The notes under the pieces: generated by a model
What the model was told of the DNA's origin: nothing
Database searches by the model: none
The model's input: only the letters and a program-made list of their open reading frames with translations
Program-made: the position numbers and the translations under genes
In this document: positions 1 through 6,617 of the stretch, one piece after another
Position numbering within the stretch: the stretch's first letter is position 1
How the letters are laid out: every line of letters starts with the position of its first letter
NCBI GenBank assembly: GCA_964392945.1
Contig: CAYMSH010000047.1
Coordinates: forward strand, 1 to 23,496
Origin: BS750m-G57 sp964392945
Lineage (GTDB): Bacteria; Planctomycetota; Phycisphaerae; SM23-33
DNA length: 23,496 nucleotides
Direction: 5' to 3'

Positions 1-49
1 ACAAGCGCTACACGATTGCTCCGCCCGCGCTACAGTTTTACTTCGCCCT

Positions 50-1840
50 TTACACGAGATTATACGCCGCCGCCTGGCTCATCCTGAAATGCGCTTCGTC
101 GAGCGTACTGGCGGCGCGCGAGAAGTGCCAGTTGCGAATCCGAGTACCGAGATCCGTTATTCTCCGGCGTGCGTTTCGGACCGTCGAGATGCGGTATTCG
201 AAGTGGCCGTAATAACGCTCGGCGCCGTAGCCCGAGGCGTAGAGAATCGGGTGATCGACCTGCGAGTAGACCTCCGAGGTCCATTTGCGATAGGACCAAC
301 GGGCGTTGGCGAAGTTGCACGGGTTCAAACCATCGTAGGAGAACCGGTCTATCTTGCAGTCGTTCACCAGGTCAACGAGTTCTTTTACCATCTCATCGTA
401 GAGCTTGCTTCCCAGGGCCGGCAGGTACGAGCGGTACATTGTCACCAGTCCGACCGCTTCGTCGTCGGCCTTATGCGCCGCGGAAAGCGTCGAACCGAAC
501 CCTCGCTTGCAGTTGCGGAGAATCCAAATCTCCTGATCGGTATTGAGGAATTCGCCGACGCTGACAATCTCGTCGCCGATGCGCATCTTGTCGAAATTGT
601 GGAAACGCGAAAGAGCAGGCGGATTCGGCGGGTTGGCGGGAAGACGTTCAAGAATGAAGGGAAGCTCCACGCCCTTTTCAGGACGGAACAGGAGCGTTGT
701 TTCGGTTTTCCCGACGGACCTGGCCAGCGTTCCGCTCCCCCAGCTTTGCAGATCGCGGCGCGGACGCGTGCCAACGAAGATCGGGTCGTCGTACGGAATG
801 ATGTTAAAGTCGTAGTGGATTGTCAGCCCGATCCCGCGAGCGTTGAGCTTCTCGGCGAACTTTCGCAGATCCGCTTTACCGTTCGGGAAGAACTTCTTCT
901 TGACCCGGCAGTGGTGAGACCTGTCGGCGTAGACTCGTCCGTAGAGGCGGTAGAGGCGAATCTTGGCTTTTTCGAGGTACGGCAGGAGGTACTCGACGTC
1001 ATCCATTGACTCTGGGAACTGGATGGCCGACTCGCTGATGTCGCCCCATTTCTCCCGCCAGTCGATCATCCACTTTTTGGCTCGAGCATAGTTCCACTTC
1101 TCACCGGCCGGCAGTTTCGGGTGCGGAATGTTCTCGGCTCCCCAGATGTGCAGGAATGTGTCGTCCTCGTCGAGGTCGGCGAGTTTTTTCGCTTCTTCCT
1201 TGTTCTTCGTTTTGGACGAATAATCTTCGCGGATATACAAGGCCAGTCCGCCCTTGGGAACCTTGGGCCCTCGCCACCAGAGCCAGGGCCACTCGGCGAC
1301 GTGCGGCCCATAGTCGCGCGTCATGTAATCGAGTGCAACCCGGCTACGCAGCGGATTGTGGATCGCCAAATCCAACACAAGCGACATTTGCGGCTTGGTC
1401 GGAATTCCGTAGAACTCCTTGATGCGAAAGGTCAGATAGCGCCGCTTCTCCTTGATTTCCATCACGACGCGTTGGGCGCCGGTGGCTGATGCGATGACGT
1501 AACATCCGTCTTTGCGTTTTGACCATTTTCGCAGCGGGATGATGGTTTTGTCGAAAGCGCGGAGATAAAAGCCCATCTCCTTTCGGGTCAAATCATGGGC
1601 CGCGACAAGCTCCTTGCCGTCTGATTTGCGCAGGATCGAGACCGGCAGCCCGGCCGCGGAGAAGGTCAGCGAGAACCGTTGGGTGTTGAAGACGATTGGT
1701 TTTGAGATCGGTTGTCCAGCGGGGTCGGCGGCGGGTGCGGTTAGCAGGATACTATCCATTTCGGCATCGCGATCGGCGGCCGAGGCGAGATTGCATAGCA
1801 GCAGAAGCAGGAGGCCGGCGGGTGAGATTCGTTTGAACAT
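50..1840 (-). CDS. Secreted TIM-barrel glycoside hydrolase-like protein, probably C-terminally truncated
   Basis: About 596 residues. The N-terminus (MFKRISP, a run of Leu, then CNLASA) is a typical Sec signal peptide, so the protein is exported; the Cys before the Ala-Ser-Ala could also suggest a lipoprotein, but no clear lipobox is seen. Residues about 45-240 look like a beta-sandwich of the kind that precedes the barrel in clan GH-D-type enzymes. From about 260 the alternating strands and helices of a (beta/alpha)8 barrel follow, with IHYDF at a strand end and RFSYDGL as a possible catalytic Asp strand. An insert with IGDEIV and RGFGSTLSAAHK resembles inserts I associate with planctomycete hydrolase-like proteins. 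The chain stops at AAAYNLV, which looks like the seventh barrel strand, so an eighth strand seems to be missing. Two ATG codons adjoin; the second (1840) has AAGG at better spacing. The substrate cannot be named; family assignment is inference. Confidence 0.6.
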   Translation of the reverse strand: MFKRISPAGLLLLLLCNLASAADRDAEMDSILLTAPAADPAGQPISKPIVFNTQRFSLTFSAAGLPVSILRKSDGKELVAAHDLTRKEMGFYLRAFDKTIIPLRKWSKRKDGCYVIASATGAQRVVMEIKEKRRYLTFRIKEFYGIPTKPQMSLVLDLAIHNPLRSRVALDYMTRDYGPHVAEWPWLWWRGPKVPKGGLALYIREDYSSKTKNKEEAKKLADLDEDDTFLHIWGAENIPHPKLPAGEKWNYARAKKWMIDWREKWGDISESAIQFPESMDDVEYLLPYLEKAKIRLYRLYGRVYADRSHHCRVKKKFFPNGKADLRKFAEKLNARGIGLTIHYDFNIIPYDDPIFVGTRPRRDLQSWGSGTLARSVGKTETTLLFRPEKGVELPFILERLPANPPNPPALSRFHNFDKMRIGDEIVSVGEFLNTDQEIWILRNCKRGFGSTLSAAHKADDEAVGLVTMYRSYLPALGSKLYDEMVKELVDLVNDCKIDRFSYDGLNPCNFANARWSYRKWTSEVYSQVDHPILYASGYGAERYYGHFEYRISTVRNARRRITDLGTRIRNWHFSRAASTLDEAHFRMSQAAAYNLV

Positions 1841-1956
1841 CATGTCGCCTTTACCGATAGTGCATTTGATTCCGCGTGGGCGTGCTCAGGGGCATCGTTT
1901 CGCTCCGTTTCACGGTTTGTTGAGGCCCAGAGACCGTCCCCGAACCTAGTGGAGAC

Positions 1957-1985
1957 AATATGACACCCGATCCGGTCTCGGTCAA
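1957..1985 (-). promoter_or_regulatory. Possible promoter for the secreted hydrolase-like gene
   Basis: On the minus strand TTGACC (1985-1980) and CATATT (1962-1957) are separated by 17 bases. This would give a leader of roughly 110 bases before the ATG at 1840. The -10 match is poor and nothing else supports it, so it is only a candidate. Confidence 0.25.
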
Positions 1986-2072
1986 GGTCGGGATTCGACA
2001 ATCCAACCGCCGCCGCAGGCGCCCCGGATCAGTTCGCGACGTCGCGGGAGTTCCATTGGCGGCGGACAACTC

Positions 2073-2101
2073 TTGGAAGATCGCCCGGTTTGCCTTACAG
2101 T
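2073..2101 (+). promoter_or_regulatory. Candidate promoter of the EamA transporter gene
   Basis: TTGGAA at 2073-2078 and TACAGT at 2096-2101 are 17 bases apart, which matches sigma-70 spacing. Transcription would start near 2108, about 13 bases before the ATG at 2121. The overlap with an upstream in-frame TTG (2073) argues that this TTG is not the real start. Confidence 0.4.
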
Positions 2102-2120
2102 ACCTGCCCGAGAGCGAGAA

Positions 2121-3041
2121 ATGACAACGGAACATTCATCAGGATTTGCGATATGGCGCGTCGGGCTGCTGCTTTGCGGCGTCTGGGCCTGCGCTACTGC
2201 TATCATATTCATACGCCAGAGTCAAACCCCGCCGATGCTGCTTACCGGTCTGCGACTGCTGGGAGCCTCGATCGTGCTGAGCCCGCTTTGTATTCGCGAC
2301 TTCCGCAAGCATCGCGGCAAGCTGAGCTTCGGCGATCTGAAGATGCCCCTGATCGCCGGGGCTGCGATGGGCCTGCATTTCGCCTCGTGGATAATGGGCG
2401 CGCGCCGGGCCAATCCGACAAACGCATCGCTTATAGTCAACATGATCCCGGCGGTCATGCCGGTGTTCCTGTTTGCGATGGTCCGCGAACGGGTGACGCG
2501 ATCGGAAGTGACCGGTACGCTGCTGGCCCTGGCCGGCGTGTGCGTGCTGGGAGCGTGGGACTTCCACGTGAGCCAAGAGTACTTCACCGGCGATGCGATA
2601 TGCTTCGGCTCGATGCTGATATTCTGCTTCTACCTGACCCTCGGACGAAAGAATCGCCATTTCCCGACGATCTGGCTGTACGTGGTCCCGCTGTACTTCT
2701 TCGGCGGATGTCTGTTCCTGGGCGCCGGGATGTTCATAGAACTCGGAGCCTGGGGCCTGACTGTAGAGTTCGGGATCCGGGAGATACTGCTGATCGCGGC
2801 GCTTACGATCATACCGACAGTAATCGGCCACTCGATTCTGAACTACTCGGTAAAACACATGCGGGGCCAACTCGTCGGCATCATCAATCTCTTCCAGTTC
2901 GCCTTCGTCGGCGTGATGGCCTGGTGCGTAGGCGAAAAGACACCGGCCTGGACAATAGTCCCCGCTGCGGCGCTGGTCCTGAGCGGAGCGATTATCGCCG
3001 TTAGATCGCAGAAAGGCCCTTCCAGCTCCGACGAGTCCTGA
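2121..3041 (+). CDS. EamA/DMT-superfamily membrane transporter
   Basis: A protein of 306 residues with about ten hydrophobic segments and two internally related halves of roughly five segments each (about 10-145 and 150-290). This is the architecture of EamA (drug/metabolite transporter) permeases of the inner membrane, which export or import small metabolites such as amino acids. Visible family-like stretches include TGLRLLGAS after the first segment, ASWIMGARRANPTNASLI in the first half, and TIIPTVIGHSILNYSVKHM near the end of the second half, where EamA proteins usually carry a conserved Pro/Gly-containing helix. The ATG at 2121 is chosen over the TTG at 2073 because the extra residues are charged and non-conserved in character, and the TTG lies in a plausible -35 box. 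It ends 69 bases before trpB, so it may partly read into trpBA. The substrate is unknown; an aromatic amino acid would fit the neighbourhood but is speculation. Confidence 0.85.
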   Translation: MTTEHSSGFAIWRVGLLLCGVWACATAIIFIRQSQTPPMLLTGLRLLGASIVLSPLCIRDFRKHRGKLSFGDLKMPLIAGAAMGLHFASWIMGARRANPTNASLIVNMIPAVMPVFLFAMVRERVTRSEVTGTLLALAGVCVLGAWDFHVSQEYFTGDAICFGSMLIFCFYLTLGRKNRHFPTIWLYVVPLYFFGGCLFLGAGMFIELGAWGLTVEFGIREILLIAALTIIPTVIGHSILNYSVKHMRGQLVGIINLFQFAFVGVMAWCVGEKTPAWTIVPAAALVLSGAIIAVRSQKGPSSSDES

Positions 3042-3050
3042 TCTTCGGGT

Positions 3051-3079
3051 TTGCTTGCCGCCGCGAACAATAGTAGGAT
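3051..3079 (+). promoter_or_regulatory. Candidate promoter of trpBA
   Basis: TTGCTT (3051-3056) and TAGGAT (3074-3079) are separated by 17 bases. A start near 3086 gives a leader of about 25 bases carrying a good CAGGAG Shine-Dalgarno site (3097-3102) 8 bases before the trpB ATG at 3111. No leader peptide or Trp-codon attenuator fits in this space. Confidence 0.45.
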
Positions 3080-3110
3080 ACCGTTTTATACGGTTTCAGG
3101 AGTCGATAAC

Positions 3111-4328
3111 ATGACTGACAACAACACCCCTGTCGCCTCAGGCGAGGGATATTTCGGGCAGTTCGGCGGGCGGTTCGTCCCCGAGACGCTCGTGGCCGCC
3201 TTACAGCAGCTCGACGCCGAGTTCACCAGCGCAATGGCCGACGAGAGCTTCACCGCCGAGTTGGCGCGATGCAATCGCGAGATCGGCGGCCGGCCCAGCG
3301 AGTTGTATTTCTGCAAGCGACTTACCGAGCAGATCGGCGGAGCGAAGATCTATCTCAAGCGCGAGGATATGAACCACACCGGCGCTCACAAGATCAACAA
3401 CACGCTGGGCCAGGCCCTGCTCTGCCAGCGAATGGGCAAGAAACGCGTGATCGCAGAGACCGGAGCCGGCCAGCACGGAGTGGCGACCGCAACGGCGGCC
3501 GCCGTGTTCGGACTCGAATGTGCAGTCTACATGGGCACAGAAGACATCCGCCGCCAGGCGCTGAACGTGTTCCGCATGAAGCTGCTCGGAGCCGAAGTAG
3601 TGCCTGTGGAATCGGGTCAGTGCACTCTGAAAGACGCCTGCAACGAAGCGCTCCGCGAGTGGATGAGCAGTGTTGAAGGCACGCATTACATACTCGGATC
3701 AGTCACGGGACCGCATCCGTTCCCGACGATGGTCCGCGAGTTCCAGAGCGTGATCGGGCGCGAAGCCCGAGCACAAATGCTCGAAATCGAAAACCGCCTG
3801 CCGGACGTTATAGTAGCGTGCGTAGGCGGCGGCTCGAACGCGGCCGGGATTTTCGCGCCGATGATCGACGACGCCGAAGTAGAGATGGTGGGCGTGGAAG
3901 CAGGCGGGCGCAGCATGAACCCCGGCGATCACGCATCAACGCTGTGCGTGGGTCAACCCGGCGTTTTGCACGGCAGCCTGAGTTACGTGCTCCAGGACGA
4001 AGACGGACAGACCGCCGACGTACACAGCATCTCGGCGGGGCTCGATTACCCCGGCGTAGGACCGGAGCACTCGTACTGGAAAGACACCGGACGAGTGAAA
4101 TACACCTACTGCACAGACGACGAAGCGATGGACGCCCTCGTAGGCCTGAGCCGAGCCGAAGGAATAATCCCGGCACTGGAATCCTCGCACGCAGTAGCCG
4201 AAGCAATGAAGCAGGCGACGAAATTAAGCAGCGACAAGATCGTCCTGATAAACCTCTCCGGCCGCGGCGACAAGGACTGCAACGAAATACAGGAAATCCT
4301 GGCTCGTAAAGAAGGCGGTGAAGCGTGA
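3111..4328 (+). CDS. trpB: Tryptophan synthase beta chain
   Basis: TrpB makes L-tryptophan from indole and L-serine with pyridoxal phosphate, in the cytoplasm, as the beta2 core of the alpha2beta2 synthase. The 405-residue length is normal for TrpB1. Family motifs are all present: YFGQFGGRFVPETL at the N-terminus (14-27), HTGAHKINN with the PLP Schiff-base lysine at about K94, ETGAGQHGVATA carrying the catalytic Glu, the phosphate-binding GGGSNA loop, ESSHA, and LSGRGDKD at the C-terminus. The ATG at 3111 is preceded by CAGGAG at ideal spacing; upstream in-frame codons belong to the promoter region. The stop TGA overlaps the trpA start (GTGA, 4325-4328), so trpA translation is coupled. No other trp genes are visible in the window, so the pathway is split in this genome. 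Confidence 0.98.
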   Translation: MTDNNTPVASGEGYFGQFGGRFVPETLVAALQQLDAEFTSAMADESFTAELARCNREIGGRPSELYFCKRLTEQIGGAKIYLKREDMNHTGAHKINNTLGQALLCQRMGKKRVIAETGAGQHGVATATAAAVFGLECAVYMGTEDIRRQALNVFRMKLLGAEVVPVESGQCTLKDACNEALREWMSSVEGTHYILGSVTGPHPFPTMVREFQSVIGREARAQMLEIENRLPDVIVACVGGGSNAAGIFAPMIDDAEVEMVGVEAGGRSMNPGDHASTLCVGQPGVLHGSLSYVLQDEDGQTADVHSISAGLDYPGVGPEHSYWKDTGRVKYTYCTDDEAMDALVGLSRAEGIIPALESSHAVAEAMKQATKLSSDKIVLINLSGRGDKDCNEIQEILARKEGGEA

Positions 4329-5146
4329 GCGACAATCTCGACAACAACAGATTCACCCGCACGTTCGCTGACCTTAAGGCTTCCGGCGGTAAGGCGCTGA
4401 TGCCCTTCTTGACGGCCGGGTATCCGAGTATTGATGCCACCGGCGCGCTGCTGAAGGATTTTGAAGCGCGCGGTGTGAAAATATGTGAGATCGGGTTCCC
4501 GTTCTCCGATCCTATCGCCGACGGCCCTACTATCCAGGCTTCGTACACCGTGGCGCTGGATGCCGGTCTAACGGTTCAAAACATACTCGATATGGTCGCC
4601 GCCTATCGCGCCGGCGGCGGGGAAATGGCGCTGGCGGCGATGGTCAGTTACTCCATCGTCTTCCGGAACGGGACCGAAGCGTTTATGGCCCGGCTCGTAG
4701 AGGCCGGGTTCGACGCGTGCATCATACCTGATCTTCCGCTGGACGAAGCGGCGGACGCCGAAGCGCTGGCCTCGGCGGCCGGGCTGTGCAACGTGATGCT
4801 GATCGCGCCGACTACTCCGCCCCAAAGGCGTGTGGAGATCGCAAAGCATTGCCGCGGCTTCACGTACTTCGTGTCGATCACCGGCATAACCGGCGAGCGA
4901 GTTTCGCTGCCGCAGGAGACGATCGACGGCGTGGCCGAGCTTCGCACACACACCGACACGCCGGTCTGCGTGGGGTTCGGGATATCCAACGCCGATACGG
5001 TCAAGACGGTCTGCGATGCGGCCGACGGGGCAATCGTCGGTTCGGCGATAATACATCGAATAACCGACGCGATCGATCTGCCAACGGACGAAATGGCCGC
5101 CAAAGTAGGCGATTTTGTCTCCGAACTGCTGGCCCCGATTATCTAG
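4325..5146 (+). CDS. trpA: Tryptophan synthase alpha chain
   Basis: TrpA cleaves indole-3-glycerol phosphate to indole and glyceraldehyde 3-phosphate; indole passes by tunnel to TrpB. The 273 residues form the usual (beta/alpha)8 barrel. The signature CEIGFPFSDPIADGPTIQ holds the two catalytic acids, E55 and D66 here, equivalent to E49 and D60 of the E. coli enzyme. PFLTAGYPS (near 27-35) and the phosphate-binding region around VGFGISNADT and GAIVGSAI near the C-terminus are also intact. The start is a GTG at 4325 that overlaps the trpB stop by four bases; the purine-rich GGCGGTGAAGC just before it can act as ribosome binding site. Both genes look functional and stoichiometrically coupled. 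Confidence 0.98.
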   Translation: MSDNLDNNRFTRTFADLKASGGKALMPFLTAGYPSIDATGALLKDFEARGVKICEIGFPFSDPIADGPTIQASYTVALDAGLTVQNILDMVAAYRAGGGEMALAAMVSYSIVFRNGTEAFMARLVEAGFDACIIPDLPLDEAADAEALASAAGLCNVMLIAPTTPPQRRVEIAKHCRGFTYFVSITGITGERVSLPQETIDGVAELRTHTDTPVCVGFGISNADTVKTVCDAADGAIVGSAIIHRITDAIDLPTDEMAAKVGDFVSELLAPII

Positions 5147-5159
5147 CTGCGGAACTCTT

Positions 5160-6512
5160 ATGAGCACGATTACTCGTCTCGGCGTAATTGTCGGTCTCGC
5201 TGTCGCCGTGTTGCCGGCAGGTTTCGCAAACGCAAAATCGCCGAGCCGTCAGCAGGCCATCGCGCAGATGAAGCCGTATGCCGGTAATCGCATCCGCGGC
5301 GTCGACACTTCCACGCTGCGGGGCAAAGTCATGTGCGGCTACCAGGGCTGGTTCGCAACACCCGGCGACGGATCGTCGAGAAGCTGGACCCATTATTCCG
5401 CCCGCGGACAATTCAAGCCCGGCCAGTGCAGCATCGATCTCTGGCCCGACATGTCGGAACTCAGCGCCGGCGAGAAATACGCCACCGCCTTCAAGCACAA
5501 GAACGGATCGACGGCGCACGTGTTCAGTTCCCAGAACCGCAGGACCGTCGTCAGGCATTTCAAATGGATGCGCGATCACGGTATAGACGGGGTTTTTCTG
5601 CAGCGGTTCGGAACGACGATCAAATCCGCGCGCGGCCTGGCCGGGCGAACGATCGTGACGAACAACGTTCAGGCCGGAGCCAATCTGCACGGACGCACCT
5701 GGGCGATGATGTACGATCTGTCAGGCCTGCGGAGCGGCGATATCGCCAAATACGTAATCGAAGACTGGAAGCTGCTGATCGACAAGATGCGGATCACGCG
5801 CGACAAGGCGTATCTGCATCACAACAAGAAGCCCGTGATCGGCGTCTGGGGCGTCGGTTTCAATGACGATCGCAAGTACTCGCTGGACGAATGCCGAGGC
5901 CTGATCGAGTTCCTGAAGAACGACCCGAAGTACGGCGGCAATACGGTAGTGCTCGGCGTGCCGACCGGATGGCGGACACTGACTCGCGACAGCGTTCGGG
6001 ACAAGAAACTGCACGATGTGATCCGCCTGGCCGATATCGTGAGCCCCTGGACCGTCGGTCGATTCGCCAACCCGACAGATGCGCGGACCCACGCGACGCG
6101 GACCGTCAAAGCCGACCTGGCGTGGTGCAAAAAGGCCCGCAAGGAATATCTGCCGGTGATCTTCCCGGGCTTCAGTTGGCGGAACTTGCAGAAAGCCCGC
6201 GGCCGCAATTCGCCCCTGGGCCAGATCCCGAGGCGTAAAGGAGAGTTTCTCTGGTCCCAGGCCGCCGCGAACTCACGGGCCGGAGCGAAAATGATCTACG
6301 TGGCGATGTTCGACGAGATCGACGAAGGCACGGCGATATTCAAATGCACCAACAATCCGCCGATCGGGGCCAGCGAGTTCCTGACGTACAAGGGTCTGCC
6401 AGGCGATCATTACCTCTGGTTGACCGGTCAAATCAGGCGTATGGTGCGCAAGGAAATCCCCGCGGGGCGCGATATGCCCAAACGCCGCGGGACAAGAAAG
6501 CCGGCGAGATGA
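5160..6512 (+). CDS. Secreted GH71/99-like glycoside hydrolase
   Basis: About 450 residues with a clear Sec signal peptide (MSTITRLGVIVGLAVAVLPAGFANA, cut here by position: residues 1-25, cleavage near ANA). The mature part matches the family annotated as glycoside hydrolase 71/99-like: MCGYQGWFATPGDG near the start, IDLWPDMSEL, AHVFSSQNRRTVVRHFKWM, HGIDGVFLQRF, PVIFPGFSWRNL, and MFDEIDEGTAIFKC close to the C-terminus, where acidic residues are the likely active-site group. Related GH99 enzymes are endo-alpha-mannosidases and GH71 enzymes alpha-1,3-glucanases, but the substrate of this subgroup is not established. It begins 13 bases after the trpA stop with only a weak site (GGA) before its ATG, so it is probably read from the trpBA transcript. 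A highly basic tail (KRRGTRKPAR) ends the protein. Confidence 0.85.
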   Translation: MSTITRLGVIVGLAVAVLPAGFANAKSPSRQQAIAQMKPYAGNRIRGVDTSTLRGKVMCGYQGWFATPGDGSSRSWTHYSARGQFKPGQCSIDLWPDMSELSAGEKYATAFKHKNGSTAHVFSSQNRRTVVRHFKWMRDHGIDGVFLQRFGTTIKSARGLAGRTIVTNNVQAGANLHGRTWAMMYDLSGLRSGDIAKYVIEDWKLLIDKMRITRDKAYLHHNKKPVIGVWGVGFNDDRKYSLDECRGLIEFLKNDPKYGGNTVVLGVPTGWRTLTRDSVRDKKLHDVIRLADIVSPWTVGRFANPTDARTHATRTVKADLAWCKKARKEYLPVIFPGFSWRNLQKARGRNSPLGQIPRRKGEFLWSQAAANSRAGAKMIYVAMFDEIDEGTAIFKCTNNPPIGASEFLTYKGLPGDHYLWLTGQIRRMVRKEIPAGRDMPKRRGTRKPAR

Positions 6513-6516
6513 CAAT

Positions 6517-6534
6517 CCGCCGGGAACCTGGCGG
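6517..6534 (+). terminator. Hairpin after the trpBA-GH transcription unit, weak terminator candidate
   Basis: CCGCCGG and CCTGGCGG form a seven-pair stem with one bulged T and a GAA loop, five bases after the GH71/99-like stop codon. There is no T-tract behind it, so it could stabilise the 3' end or act with Rho and is not a classic intrinsic terminator. Confidence 0.3.
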
Positions 6535-6577
6535 GCTGTGGTGAGTCTAAAGAAGTGCACCGCGGGCCAATGCACTG

Positions 6578-6607
6578 TTGCATCAACCCGGCCGCTGGGG
6601 CTAGACT
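6578..6607 (+). promoter_or_regulatory. Candidate promoter of the HEAT-repeat gene, positioned for a leaderless transcript
   Basis: TTGCAT (6578-6583) and TAGACT (6602-6607) are 18 bases apart. The -10 box ends 10 bases before the ATG at 6618, so transcription would begin within about four bases of the start codon. No Shine-Dalgarno sequence is seen in the short gap. Confidence 0.4.
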
Positions 6608-6617
6608 CTCTGACGCT

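Noticed and set aside
89..1009. Long plus-strand open frame opposite the secreted barrel gene
   Set aside because: It lies fully antisense to a protein with a signal peptide and recognisable fold; its own translation has no domain-like pattern. In GC-rich DNA such shadows are common.
2073..2120. TTG start for the EamA transporter
   Set aside because: The added 16 residues are not hydrophobic and overlap a plausible promoter; the ATG at 2121 fits better.
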